DNA of 64,000 bases from Pseudomonas sp. R28(2017) (GTDB lineage: Bacteria; Pseudomonadota; Gammaproteobacteria; Pseudomonadales; Pseudomonadaceae), in contig NZ_NEHW01000010.1 of NCBI RefSeq assembly GCF_002112505.1, positions 186,001 through 250,000 of the forward strand, given 5' to 3'. Position 1 is the stretch's first letter. The number at the start of each line of letters is the position of its first letter. This document shows, in pieces, positions 16,165 through 24,878 of this stretch. The notes beneath the pieces are model-generated. The model was not told where the DNA came from. It saw nothing but the letters and a program-made list of their open reading frames with translations, and did no database searches. Position numbers and translations under genes: made by a program.

Positions 16165-17490
16165 TCAGTTCCCCTTGTCTTGGGTCAGGATACGGTATTC
16201 AGCACTGCGGGCGTGGGCGGTCAGCGACTCGCCACGGGCCAGGACCGAAGCAGTGTGGCCAAGCTCGGATGCGCCCTGCTCGGAGCAGAAGATGATCGAC
16301 GAGCGCTTCTGGAAGTCATACACACCCAGCGGCGACGAGAAACGTGCGGTGCCGGAGGTCGGCAACACGTGGTTGGGGCCGGCGCAGTAGTCGCCCAGCG
16401 CTTCGCTGGTGTGGCGGCCCATGAAGATCGCGCCGGCGTGGCGGATCTGCGGCAGCCAGGCTTGCGGGTCGGCGACCGACAGCTCGAGGTGCTCAGGGGC
16501 GATGCGGTTGGCCACTTCGATGGCCTGCTGCATGTCGCGCACCTGGATCAGCGCACCACGGCCGTTGATCGACTTCTCGATGATCTCGGCACGCTCCATG
16601 GTCGGCAACAGCTTGTCGATGCTGGCGGCCACGCGGTCGAGGAAGGCGGCATCCGGGCTGACCAGGATGGCCTGGGCGTCTTCGTCGTGTTCGGCCTGGG
16701 AGAACAGGTCCATGGCGATCCAGTCCGGGTCGGTCTGGCCATCGCACACCACGAGGATTTCCGAAGGGCCGGCGATCATGTCGATACCGACCTGGCCGAA
16801 CACATGGCGCTTGGCGGTAGCCACGTAGATGTTGCCCGGGCCGACGATCTTGTCCACCTGCGGCACGCTTTCGGTGCCATAGGCCAGGGCGGCAACGGCC
16901 TGGGCACCACCGACGGTGAACACCCGGTCGACACCGGCGATGCAGGCAGCGGCCAGCACCAGTTCATTGACCTCGCCACGCGGGGTCGGCACCACCATCA
17001 CCACCTCGGTGACGCCGGCGACCTTGGCCGGAATGGCGTTCATCAGCACCGACGACGGGTACGACGCCTTGCCGCCCGGCACGTACAGGCCGGCACGGTC
17101 CAGCGGGGTGACCTTCTGGCCGAGCACGGTGCCGTCGGCTTCGGTGTACTGCCAGGAGTCCTGCTTCTGCCGCTCGTGGTACAGGCGCACACGGTTGGCG
17201 GCTTTCTCCAGGGCTTCACGCTGGGCGTCGGTGATGCGGGTCAGGGCCAGTTCCAGGCGCTCGCGGCCGAGGATCAGGTCATCGATGCTTTTGGCGTCAA
17301 CACCGTCGAAACGCTGGGTGAATTCCACCAGCGCGGCGTCACCGCGCTCGCGCACGGCCTTGATGATGTCGAGCACGCGCTGGTTGACCGCGTCATCGGA
17401 CACACTTTCCCAGCTCAGCAGATGATCCAGATGTCGGGCGAAATCCGGATCAGCAGCGTTGAGACGGGCAATTGCAGTGGACACGGTCAT
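16165..17490 (-). CDS. hisD: Histidinol dehydrogenase
   Basis: Zinc- and NAD-dependent enzyme catalysing the last two steps of histidine synthesis, histidinol to histidine. The 441-aa length is normal. Diagnostic stretches are LYVPGGKASYPSSVLMNAIPAKVAGV, the GPGNIYVATAKRHVFG region, IAGPSEILVV, the FSQAEHDEDAQ segment with the catalytic His, and HTSEALGDYCAGPNHVLPTSGTARF near the C-terminus. It follows hisG after a 126-base gap that shows no terminator. Confidence 0.97.
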   Translation of the reverse strand: MTVSTAIARLNAADPDFARHLDHLLSWESVSDDAVNQRVLDIIKAVRERGDAALVEFTQRFDGVDAKSIDDLILGRERLELALTRITDAQREALEKAANRVRLYHERQKQDSWQYTEADGTVLGQKVTPLDRAGLYVPGGKASYPSSVLMNAIPAKVAGVTEVVMVVPTPRGEVNELVLAAACIAGVDRVFTVGGAQAVAALAYGTESVPQVDKIVGPGNIYVATAKRHVFGQVGIDMIAGPSEILVVCDGQTDPDWIAMDLFSQAEHDEDAQAILVSPDAAFLDRVAASIDKLLPTMERAEIIEKSINGRGALIQVRDMQQAIEVANRIAPEHLELSVADPQAWLPQIRHAGAIFMGRHTSEALGDYCAGPNHVLPTSGTARFSSPLGVYDFQKRSSIIFCSEQGASELGHTASVLARGESLTAHARSAEYRILTQDKGN

Positions 17491-17616
17491 GGCGAGGGCC
17501 TCGATTATTAGCGAATGCTCAGGCGCCCTAGGCTACCAGTCCATCCGCGCGGGCACCCGAGAAAAGTGGCTATGACGCGGATAGACGGGCGCGACAGCAA
17601 AGGTCGCGCGCAGAAG

Positions 17617-18252
17617 TCAACCGCGGTGTCGCGACTCGACTGCTTGGCGCAGCGTGTCGATCAGGCTCTGGATGCGGGCGTGCTGCATCTTCATGGACGC
17701 CTTGTTGACCACCAGGCGCGAGCTGATCGTGGCGATCAGTTCCTGGGGTTCCAGGCCGTTGGCACGCAGGGTGTTACCGGTGTCGACCACGTCGATGATC
17801 TTGTCGGCGAGGTTGATCAGCGGGGCCAGCTCCATCGAGCCGTACAGCTTGATGATGTCGACCTGGCGGCCCTGCTCGGCGTAGTAACGCTTGGCCACGT
17901 TGACGAACTTGGTGGCGACGCGCAGGCGGCCCTTGGGCTCGGGTGCACCGACCGCACCGGCGGTCATCAGCTTGCACTTGGCAATCTGCAGGTCCAGCGG
18001 CTCATACAGGCCCTGGCCGCCGTACTCCATCAGCACGTCCTTGCCCGCCACGCCGAGGTCGGCAGCACCATGCTCGACATAGGTCGGCACGTCGGTGGCA
18101 CGCACGATCAGCAGGCGCACGTCGTCCTGCGTGGTAGGGATGATCAGCTTGCGGCTCTTGTCCGGGTTCTCGGTCGGCACGATACCGGCCTCGGCCAGCA
18201 ATGGCAGGGTATCGTCGAGAATACGGCCTTTGGAAAGCGCGATGGTCAACAT
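17617..18252 (-). CDS. hisG: ATP phosphoribosyltransferase catalytic subunit (short form)
   Basis: First enzyme of histidine biosynthesis: condenses ATP with PRPP. The 211-aa product is the short HisG form, lacking the C-terminal regulatory domain, so it needs HisZ as partner for activity and feedback control; hisZ is not in this window. Motifs: LTIALSKGRILDDTLPLL at the N-terminus and the PRPP-binding loop VVDTGNTLRANGL. The ATG at 18252 is used, because upstream codons run into REP-like sequence. It is the first gene of hisG-hisD-hisC. Confidence 0.95.
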   Translation of the reverse strand: MLTIALSKGRILDDTLPLLAEAGIVPTENPDKSRKLIIPTTQDDVRLLIVRATDVPTYVEHGAADLGVAGKDVLMEYGGQGLYEPLDLQIAKCKLMTAGAVGAPEPKGRLRVATKFVNVAKRYYAEQGRQVDIIKLYGSMELAPLINLADKIIDVVDTGNTLRANGLEPQELIATISSRLVVNKASMKMQHARIQSLIDTLRQAVESRHRG

Positions 18253-18327
18253 TGGAACGTCGGTCCTTAAGCGGCTACTGCCGGCCGGGCTGCTACAGCC
18301 CGACCGCATTCAATTCTTGCGATGACT

Positions 18328-18414
18328 CTGTAGGAGCGGGCTTGCCCGCGAACACCGGCAGAGCCGGTGCCATGCATCGCGGCGGCCTCTTCGCGAGCAC
18401 GCTCGCTCCCACAA
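18328..18414. repeat. REP pair between murA and hisG
   Basis: A unit TGTAGGAGCGGGCTTGCCCG-type at 18328-18352 and a diverged inverted copy at 18390-18414 (TTCGCGAGCACGCTCGCTCC), with a small hairpin between (CACCGGC AGA GCCGGTG). The two units point the opposite way round from most other pairs in the window. The last unit touches the murA stop codon. Confidence 0.8.
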
Positions 18415-19680
18415 CTAGCCCGGTACGCGGCGGATTTTCGCGCCGAGCATCTGCAGTTTTTCCTCGATGCACTCGTAACCACGGTCGATGTGGTAGATGC
18501 GGTCGATCAGGGTATCGCCTTCGGCAACCAGTGCCGACAGCACCAGGCTGGCGGAGGCACGCAGGTCGGTGGCCATTACCGGAGCCCCTTTGAGGGCCGG
18601 TACGCCAGTGACGATCGCGGTGTTGCCTTCGACCTGGATCTGCGCGCCCATGCGGTGCATTTCGTACACGTGCATGAACCGGTTCTCGAAGATCGTCTCG
18701 ATGACCGCGCCAGTGCCTTCGGCAATGGCGTTCAGCGAGATGAACTGCGCCTGCATGTCGGTCGGGAACGCCGGGTACGGGGCGGTGCGCAGGTTGACGG
18801 CTTTCGGCCGCTTGCCGTGCATGTCCAGCTCGATCCAGTCCTCACCCGTGGTGAGGTCGGCACCCGCTTCCTTGAGTTTTTCCAGTACCGCTTCGAGGAT
18901 GGTCGGGTCGGTGTCCTTGACCTTGACGCGGCCACCGGTCACGGCAGCGGCGACCAGGTAGGTGCCGGTCTCGATACGGTCAGGCATGACGCGGTAGTGG
19001 GCCGAGTGCAGGCGCTCGACGCCATCGATGGTGATGGTGTCGGTACCGGCGCCCTGGACCTTGCCACCCATGGCGTTGATGAAGTTGGCCAGGTCGACCA
19101 CTTCAGGCTCGCGCGCGGCGTTCTGCAGCACGCTGCGGCCTTTGGCCAGGGCTGCGGCCATCATGATGTTCTCGGTACCGGTCACGCTGACGGTGTCGAA
19201 GAAGAAGTGCGCGCCGCGCAGGCCGCCTTCAGGGGCTTTGGCCTTGATGTAGCCGCCTTCGACTTCGATCTTCGCACCCATGGCCTCAAGGCCGCGGATG
19301 TGCAGATCGACCGGGCGCGAACCGATGGCGCAGCCACCTGGCAGTGCCACTTCGGCTTCACCGAAGCGCGCGACCATGGGGCCGAGCACCAGGATCGAGG
19401 CGCGCATGGTCTTGACCAGCTCGTAAGGGGCTACCAGGGTCTTGATGGTGCGCGGGTCGATTTCCACCGCCAGCTTTTCGTCGATCACAGGCTCGATGCC
19501 CATGCGCCCGAACAGCTCGATCATGGTGGTGATGTCGTGCAGGTGCGGCAGGTTGCCCACGGTGACCGGGCCATCGGCCAGCAGGGTCGCCGCCAGGATC
19601 GGCAGGGCCGCGTTTTTCGCGCCGGAAATGCGGATCTCGCCGTCAAGACGAGCGCCGCCAGTAATAATCAGTTTGTCCAT
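18415..19680 (-). CDS. murA: UDP-N-acetylglucosamine 1-carboxyvinyltransferase
   Basis: First committed step of peptidoglycan synthesis, transfer of enolpyruvate from PEP to UDP-GlcNAc; the target of fosfomycin. The 421-aa protein has the expected ISGAKNAALPILAA opening, with the substrate-binding lysine, and the active-site cysteine in LPGGCAIGSRPVDLH. It lies between ibaG and hisG, all on the minus strand, the same order as in many gammaproteobacteria. Confidence 0.98.
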   Translation of the reverse strand: MDKLIITGGARLDGEIRISGAKNAALPILAATLLADGPVTVGNLPHLHDITTMIELFGRMGIEPVIDEKLAVEIDPRTIKTLVAPYELVKTMRASILVLGPMVARFGEAEVALPGGCAIGSRPVDLHIRGLEAMGAKIEVEGGYIKAKAPEGGLRGAHFFFDTVSVTGTENIMMAAALAKGRSVLQNAAREPEVVDLANFINAMGGKVQGAGTDTITIDGVERLHSAHYRVMPDRIETGTYLVAAAVTGGRVKVKDTDPTILEAVLEKLKEAGADLTTGEDWIELDMHGKRPKAVNLRTAPYPAFPTDMQAQFISLNAIAEGTGAVIETIFENRFMHVYEMHRMGAQIQVEGNTAIVTGVPALKGAPVMATDLRASASLVLSALVAEGDTLIDRIYHIDRGYECIEEKLQMLGAKIRRVPG

Positions 19681-19703
19681 TGGTGTCTCGCCGCCAAGTT
19701 GGC

Positions 19704-19943
19704 TCAGGTGCGCTCAGCCCAGGCTGCGCTGCTGAAAAATTTCATGGTTACCGCATGGATGCTGCCATTGGCAATCCACGGATTCAGGTGAGCATAGATC
19801 GCCTGCTGACGTTTGACCGGGCTCAGGCCAGCCAACTCGTCGCTGATCACGTTCAACTGGAAGTTGCAGCCTTCGCCTTCAACTTCGACCCGGGATCCCG
19901 GCAATTTCTCTTCAAGGAAGCTCTTAACTTCTACGGCCTGCAT
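19704..19943 (-). CDS. ibaG: BolA family protein IbaG
   Basis: A 79-aa BolA/YrbA protein, alpha/beta fold with the helix-turn-helix-like segment; partners of monothiol glutaredoxins in iron-sulfur cluster handling and acid response. It has the conserved SPVKRQQAIYAHL and C-terminal IHAVTMKFFS segments, and a cysteine near residue 26 that could ligate iron. The start is the ATG at 19943; the longer open frame upstream is out-of-frame overlap with the STAS gene. It starts 23 bases upstream of murA. A terminator hairpin separates it from mlaB. Confidence 0.9.
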   Translation of the reverse strand: MQAVEVKSFLEEKLPGSRVEVEGEGCNFQLNVISDELAGLSPVKRQQAIYAHLNPWIANGSIHAVTMKFFSSAAWAERT

Positions 19944-19988
19944 GCTCAACCTCAATCGGCGCCCGATGCGCACGGGTCGGCCATCATA

Positions 19989-20026
19989 CAAAAAAGCCCC
20001 TCGCCTGCGAAGCCCAACGAAGGGGC
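19989..20026 (-). terminator. Probable terminator between mlaB and ibaG
   Basis: Read on the minus strand: GCCCCT, an 18-20 base loop, AGGGGC (6-bp stem, arms at 20021-20026 and 19996-20001), then TTTTTT. It lies directly after mlaB and before ibaG, so Mla transcripts may end here and ibaG-murA-his may use their own promoter. The stem is short, so read-through is likely. Confidence 0.55.
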
Positions 20027-20061
20027 GCGCGACCGAGGGGCCTCCGATCACTGCCAAGCCA

Positions 20062-20364
20062 TCAGCTTGCCAGCACCTCATCGAGGTCATAGACCCCGGC
20101 GATTTCCCGCATGTCGTCGGGCATGCCGCGCACTTCGAAGGCCTTGCCGGCTGCCTGGGCGTCACGGATGAACGCCAGCAGCAGCGACAGGCCGACACTG
20201 GTGGAGCGCGCCACGGCCGAACAGTCCAGCACCAGGCGCGCTTCACGGCAGGCGCCGATCAGCGCCTTGCCCTGCGTGCGCAGGGCCGGCCCGCTGCGGT
20301 AATCCAGTTCACCGGCCAGGCACAGCACGCCCGGCTCGGCCATGGTTACAGCGGCCTCGCTCAT
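20062..20364 (-). CDS. mlaB: MlaB, STAS-domain subunit of the Mla phospholipid transporter
   Basis: Cytoplasmic STAS protein that binds MlaF and stabilises the MlaFEDB ABC transporter. The 100-aa product has the STAS layout, with GELDYRSGPAL at the start of the fold and the loop SAVARSTSVGLSLLLAFI carrying the conserved Ser/Thr. Its ATG overlaps the mlaC stop (ATGA). In P. putida this cluster is also known as ttg2, identified through toluene tolerance; it maintains outer-membrane lipid asymmetry. Confidence 0.9.
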   Translation of the reverse strand: MSEAAVTMAEPGVLCLAGELDYRSGPALRTQGKALIGACREARLVLDCSAVARSTSVGLSLLLAFIRDAQAAGKAFEVRGMPDDMREIAGVYDLDEVLAS

Positions 20365-21008
20365 TTGACGGTCTTCTCAGGCGAGTTGTCGGCAGCTTCC
20401 TTGGCCTTGGCCACTTCGCCGGCCCAGCCGTCGATGGTCTTGTCCAGGTCGTTGCCGTTGCGCTGCATGGCGTCGGCGAACTGGTCGCGGAACAGCTTGC
20501 CGATGTTGATGCCGTTGACGATGACGTTGCGCACCTTCCACTCACCACCGAGGTTTTCCAGGGTGTACTGGACCGGATAGACCGCACCGTTGTTGCCGGT
20601 AACCTTCATGCCGACACTGGCGCGCTTGCCGTCATCAGCCTTGGCCGGGTCGACGGTGATGCCCTGGTTGTTGTACTCCAGCAGCGCATTGCCATAAAAC
20701 TGAAACAGGCTGCGCTTGAAGTTGTCCTGGAAGCGCTGAATCTGCGCAGGGGTGGCCTTGCGCGAGTACTTGACGGTCATGATGCTTTTCGAGATGCCTT
20801 CAGCATCCACTACCGGACCGAGAATGCGGTTGAGCGAATCGTAGAAGGCATTCGGGTTGGTCTTGTACTGCTCCTTGTTGGCCTTGAGGTCGCCGAGCAG
20901 TTCGGTGGTGGTGCTCTGCACCACGTCGTGCGGCGACTGCGCGGCCAGCGCCATCAGGGGGAAGGCCGCCAGCAGCACCAGCAGGCCACGTCGCAGGATC
21001 GAAATCAT
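20361..21008 (-). CDS. mlaC: MlaC, periplasmic phospholipid-binding protein
   Basis: Periplasmic shuttle carrying phospholipids between the outer-membrane MlaA complex and inner-membrane MlaFEDB. The 215-aa product has a clear signal peptide (residues 1-22, ending MALA before AQSPHD) and the MlaC/Ttg2D fold region VGMKVTGNNGAVYPVQYTLENLGGEWKVRNVIVNGINIGKLFRDQF. It is coupled to mlaB by a 4-base overlap and follows mlaD after 9 bases. Confidence 0.94.
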   Translation of the reverse strand: MISILRRGLLVLLAAFPLMALAAQSPHDVVQSTTTELLGDLKANKEQYKTNPNAFYDSLNRILGPVVDAEGISKSIMTVKYSRKATPAQIQRFQDNFKRSLFQFYGNALLEYNNQGITVDPAKADDGKRASVGMKVTGNNGAVYPVQYTLENLGGEWKVRNVIVNGINIGKLFRDQFADAMQRNGNDLDKTIDGWAGEVAKAKEAADNSPEKTVK

Positions 21009-21017
21009 GGAAACTCC

Positions 21018-21503
21018 TTAATTAGCCGGTTGCGCTTCTTTTGGTTCCTTGCCAACAGAGTTGAGCAGGAACTTGCCAATCAGATCTTCCAGTACCAGCG
21101 CCGACTGCGTGTCGTGGATGGTCGAGCCATCCTTGAGCACGTCTTCTTCACCGCCCACGCTGATACCGATGTACTTCTCACCAAGCAAGCCGGCGGTCAG
21201 GATCGAAGCAGTGGAGTCGGTCGGCAGGTTGTTGACCGCCTTGTCCAGTTGCAGCGTCACCCGACCGGTGTAGGAATCACGGTCCAGATCGATGGCGGTG
21301 ACCTTGCCGATCGTCACACCGGCCATGGTCACTTTAGCTCTGACCGTCAAACCGGCGATATTGTCGAAGTACGCATAAACTTTATAGGTATCGCTGCTCG
21401 GGCTGGCCGACAGCCCGCTGACACGCAGGGCCAGCAGCAGCAGCGCCAGGATCCCGGCCAGGAGGAACAGGCCGACACCGATTTCCAGGGTGCGGTTTTG
21501 CAT
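21018..21503 (-). CDS. mlaD: MlaD, MCE-domain substrate-binding subunit
   Basis: Inner-membrane-anchored periplasmic protein of the MlaFEDB complex; its MCE domains form a hexameric ring that holds phospholipid. The 161-aa protein has one N-terminal transmembrane helix (residues 8-28) and one MCE domain (about 38-118; VYAYFDNIAGLTVRAKVTMAGVTIGKV and GLLGEKYIGIS). The ATG at 21503 shares one base with the end of mlaE; longer in-frame extensions overlap mlaE and are not real. Confidence 0.95.
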   Translation of the reverse strand: MQNRTLEIGVGLFLLAGILALLLLALRVSGLSASPSSDTYKVYAYFDNIAGLTVRAKVTMAGVTIGKVTAIDLDRDSYTGRVTLQLDKAVNNLPTDSTASILTAGLLGEKYIGISVGGEEDVLKDGSTIHDTQSALVLEDLIGKFLLNSVGKEPKEAQPAN

Positions 21504-22300
21504 CAGAAATCTCCAAACATCAAGGCGGTCAGAATAAAGTCCAGACCCAGTACTGCCAACGAGGCATAGACCACGGTCTTGGTGGTGGCACGGCTGATCC
21601 CCTCTGAGGTGGGTTCGCAGTCGTACCCCTGGAATACGGCAATCCAGGTCGTGACGAAGGCGAATACCAGGCTCTTGATCAGCCCGTTGAGCACGTCGTC
21701 GGTAAAGGAAACGCTGTTCTGCATGTTGCCCCAGAACGAGCCTTCGTAAACGCCCAGCCAGTCGACTGCGACCCACGAACCACCCCAGATGCCGACCACG
21801 CTGAAGATCAGCGCCAGCAGCGGCAGCGAGATGAAACCGGCCCACAGGCGTGGCGCGACGATGTACTTGAGCGGGTCGACGCCGATCATTTCCAGGCTCG
21901 ACAGCTGCTCGGTGGATTTCATGTTGCCGATTTCGGCGGTCAGCGCAGAGCCGGCGCGGCCGGCGAACAGCAGCGCGGTGACCACCGGGCCGAGCTCACG
22001 CAGCAAGGTCAGGGCGACCATCTGCCCGACCGCCTGCTCGGAGCCGTACTTGGTCAGGATGCTGTAGCCCTGCAGGGCCAGCACCATGCCGATGAACACC
22101 CCGGAAACGACGATGATCGCCAGCGACAGCACGCCCACCGAGTACAGCTGCTTGGTCAGCAACTGGAAGCCGCCGCCGATGCCGCCACGCCCGATCAGTG
22201 CATGGAACAGGAACAGGCACGAACGCCCGAGCACCGCCAGCACGTCGATCGCCGAGCGCCCGAGCAGGCGGATACGTTCGAGTAAGGATTTTCTGCGCAT
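21503..22300 (-). CDS. mlaE: MlaE, ABC transporter permease for phospholipid transport
   Basis: Permease of the Mla transporter (265 aa, five to six helices). It carries the MlaE/Ttg2B signature ELGPVVTALLFAGRAGSALTAEIGNMKSTEQLSSLEMIGVDPL, including the glutamates of the coupling helix. I use the ATG at 22300, which overlaps the mlaF stop (TGATG); a GTG directly before it is also open. Confidence 0.95.
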   Translation of the reverse strand: MRRKSLLERIRLLGRSAIDVLAVLGRSCLFLFHALIGRGGIGGGFQLLTKQLYSVGVLSLAIIVVSGVFIGMVLALQGYSILTKYGSEQAVGQMVALTLLRELGPVVTALLFAGRAGSALTAEIGNMKSTEQLSSLEMIGVDPLKYIVAPRLWAGFISLPLLALIFSVVGIWGGSWVAVDWLGVYEGSFWGNMQNSVSFTDDVLNGLIKSLVFAFVTTWIAVFQGYDCEPTSEGISRATTKTVVYASLAVLGLDFILTALMFGDF

Positions 22301-23109
22301 CACCGCGCCCCCAGCAGATCGGCGCGGTAGTCAGGCGCGGGAAAGTGGAATGGCACCGGGCCGTCCGGGTCGCCTTTCATGAACTGGCGAATGCGCGGAT
22401 TGTCCGAGCCCATCAACTCGTCGGGTGTGCCCTGGCCCAGCACCTGGCCATCACCGACCACATAGATGTAGTCGGCGATACTGGCGGTTTCGGCCAAGTC
22501 GTGGGAGACCACGATGCTGGTGATGCCCAGGGCATCGTTGAGCAGACGGATCAGCCGCACGAGCACGCCCATGGCAATCGGGTCCTGGCCGACGAACGGT
22601 TCGTCGTACATCAGGATCTGTGGGTCCAGGGCAATGGCCCGGGCCAGCGCCACGCGGCGCTTCATGCCGCCGGACAGTTCGTCCGGCATCAGGTCGATGG
22701 CACCGCGCAGGCCGACAGCCTGCAGTTTCATCAACACGATGTCGCGGATCATCTCGTCCGAAAGCTGGGTATGCACGCGCAATGGAAACGCGACGTTCTC
22801 GAACACGTCGAGATCGGTAAACAGCGCGCCGCTCTGGAACAGCACGCCCATCTGCTTGCGTGCGTCGAACAGGTCGCTGCGCGAAAGGCTCGGCAGGTTC
22901 TGCCCCGCCACCCACACTTCGCCGCTCGACGGCCGTAGCTGCGCGCCCATCAGGCGTAGCAGCGTGGTCTTGCCGCAACCCGACGGCCCCATGATCCCGG
23001 TGACCTTGCCGCGCGGGATACGGATGTCGACATTGCTGAAAATGCTGCGCGAACCGCGCTTGAAGGTGACTCCCTTCAACTCGACCGCGTAGGCGCTATC
23101 CACACTCAT
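22300..23109 (-). CDS. mlaF: MlaF, ABC transporter ATP-binding protein
   Basis: ATPase of the Mla phospholipid transporter (Ttg2A in P. putida). The 269-aa protein has Walker A GPSGCGKTT near residue 40, signature LSGGMKRRVALARAIA and Walker B LMYDEPFVGQDPIAMG, followed by the switch His in VVSHDL. It is the first gene of mlaFEDCB; an imperfect hairpin (TAGTGC / GCACTA, 23123-23140) lies in its short leader. The operon diverges from kdsD. Confidence 0.96.
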   Translation of the reverse strand: MSVDSAYAVELKGVTFKRGSRSIFSNVDIRIPRGKVTGIMGPSGCGKTTLLRLMGAQLRPSSGEVWVAGQNLPSLSRSDLFDARKQMGVLFQSGALFTDLDVFENVAFPLRVHTQLSDEMIRDIVLMKLQAVGLRGAIDLMPDELSGGMKRRVALARAIALDPQILMYDEPFVGQDPIAMGVLVRLIRLLNDALGITSIVVSHDLAETASIADYIYVVGDGQVLGQGTPDELMGSDNPRIRQFMKGDPDGPVPFHFPAPDYRADLLGAR

Positions 23110-23318
23110 CTAGACTCCTTGCTAGTGCAGCCTCGCACTAATGGACGCTGGCCTTCATCGTGAAGGCACACGCACCTTTGGCAGGCCGAATAGCGGCGAA
23201 CTATAGCACCGCTGACCACCTGCCCCCAAGGGCATGGAACAGGTCGTTCAGGCCAACGACAGGCTTTGATGACACTTGCGAGGGCAATCGAAAGGGTGAG
23301 GCTTTCTTGTATTGCGGC

Positions 23319-23324
23319 TATAAT
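23319..23324 (+). promoter_or_regulatory. Sigma-70-type -10 box of kdsD
   Basis: A perfect TATAAT lies 32 bases before the kdsD ATG. No good -35 hexamer stands 16-18 bases upstream, so an activator or weak -35 is likely. Confidence 0.55.
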
Positions 23325-23356
23325 CGCCGCCTTTTAATCAGGCATTGCTTTTCGAC

Positions 23357-24331
23357 ATGAGCCAATCCAGCGAGCTGATCCACTCCGCCCAGCGCACCCT
23401 GCGCCTGGAACTCGAGGCCGTAGAAGGCCTGGTGGCCCGCATCGACGCCAATTTCGTCAAGGCCTGCGAGCTGATCCTGGCGAGCAAGGGTCGGGTCGTG
23501 GTGGTCGGCATGGGCAAATCGGGGCATATCGGCAACAAGATCGCCGCCACCCTGGCCAGCACCGGCACGCCAGCGTTCTTCGTGCATCCGGCCGAAGCCA
23601 GCCATGGCGACATGGGCATGATCACCCGCGACGACGTCATACTGGCCCTGTCCAATTCTGGCAGCACCGCCGAGATCGTTACCCTGCTGCCGCTGATCAA
23701 GCGCCTGGGGATCCAGATGATCAGCCTGACCGGCAACCCGGACTCCCCCCTGGCCCAGGCCGCCGAGGTCAACCTCGACGCCAGCGTCACCCAGGAAGCC
23801 TGCCCGCTGAACCTGGCCCCGACCTCTTCCACCACCGCGGCCCTGGTGCTGGGTGACGCGCTGGCCATCGCCCTGCTCGAGGCCCGCGGCTTCACCGCCG
23901 AGGACTTCGCCTTCTCGCACCCTGGCGGCGCCTTGGGCCGCCGCCTGCTGCTCAAGGTCGAGAACGTCATGCACGCCGGTGACGAATTGCCCCAGGTACA
24001 TCGCGGCACGCTGCTCAAGGATGCGCTCCTTGAAATGTCCCGCAAAGGCCTGGGCATGACCGTGATCGTCGGCGCCGATGGCAAGCTGGCCGGGATCTTC
24101 ACCGACGGCGACCTGCGCCGCAGCCTGGACCGCAACATCGACGTGCACACCACACTGATCGATCAGGTGATGACCGTGCATGGCAAGACGGCACGCGCCG
24201 AGATGCTCGCCGCCGAGGCCCTGAAGATAATGGAAGACCACAAGATCAGCGCCCTCGTGGTCGTGGACAAGGACGACCGCCCGACCGGCGCCCTGAACAT
24301 GCACGACCTGCTGCGCGCCGGCGTGATGTAA
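23357..24331 (+). CDS. kdsD: Arabinose-5-phosphate isomerase KdsD
   Basis: Interconverts ribulose-5-phosphate and arabinose-5-phosphate, the first step towards KDO of the LPS inner core. The 324-aa protein has an N-terminal SIS sugar-isomerase domain (VVVVGMGKSGHIGNKIAATLASTG; SNSGSTAEI) and two C-terminal CBS domains (about residues 205-324, with FTDGDLRRSL). ATG 23357 is chosen; a TTG 12 bases upstream is open but less likely. It heads the kdsD-kdsC-lptC-lptA-lptB series. Confidence 0.95.
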   Translation: MSQSSELIHSAQRTLRLELEAVEGLVARIDANFVKACELILASKGRVVVVGMGKSGHIGNKIAATLASTGTPAFFVHPAEASHGDMGMITRDDVILALSNSGSTAEIVTLLPLIKRLGIQMISLTGNPDSPLAQAAEVNLDASVTQEACPLNLAPTSSTTAALVLGDALAIALLEARGFTAEDFAFSHPGGALGRRLLLKVENVMHAGDELPQVHRGTLLKDALLEMSRKGLGMTVIVGADGKLAGIFTDGDLRRSLDRNIDVHTTLIDQVMTVHGKTARAEMLAAEALKIMEDHKISALVVVDKDDRPTGALNMHDLLRAGVM

Positions 24332-24345
24332 AGGAGAACGAAGCG

Positions 24346-24870
24346 ATGACCCACGATCTGATGCAACGCGCCAAGGCGATCAAGCTCGCCGTTTTCGACG
24401 TCGACGGCGTGCTCACCGATGGCCGCCTCTACTTCCTCGAAGATGGCAGCGAGTTCAAGACCTTCAACACCCTCGATGGCCAGGGCATCAAGATGCTCAT
24501 GGCCTCGGGCGTAACCACGGCAATCATCAGCGGGCGCAAGACGCCAGTGGTAGAGCGCCGGGCGAAAAACCTCGGCATCCCTCACCTCTACCAGGGCCGC
24601 GAAGACAAATTGGTCGTGCTCGACGGCCTGCTCGCCGAACTGGGCCTAAGCTATGAACAGGTCGCCTATCTGGGCGACGACCTGCCCGACCTGCCGGTGA
24701 TCCGCCGGGTGGGCCTGGGTATCGCCGTAGCCAACGCTGCACCGTTCGTTCGCCAGCACGCCCACGGGGTAACCCAGGCACGCGGTGGCGAAGGTGCTGC
24801 GCGCGAGTTCTGCGAACTGATCATGCAGGCCCAGGGCACCCTGGACGCTGCCAACGCCAACTACCTTTAA
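24346..24870 (+). CDS. kdsC: KDO-8-phosphate phosphatase KdsC
   Basis: HAD-superfamily phosphatase (C0 type, no cap domain, tetrameric) that dephosphorylates KDO-8-phosphate. The 174-aa length and the motif FDVDGVLTDG (nucleophile Asp and acid/base Asp), SGRKTPVVERRAKNLGI and YLGDDLPDLPV are diagnostic. A clear AAAGGAG precedes the ATG, 14 bases after kdsD. Confidence 0.96.
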   Translation: MTHDLMQRAKAIKLAVFDVDGVLTDGRLYFLEDGSEFKTFNTLDGQGIKMLMASGVTTAIISGRKTPVVERRAKNLGIPHLYQGREDKLVVLDGLLAELGLSYEQVAYLGDDLPDLPVIRRVGLGIAVANAAPFVRQHAHGVTQARGGEGAAREFCELIMQAQGTLDAANANYL

Positions 24871-24878
24871 GGCTGCCC

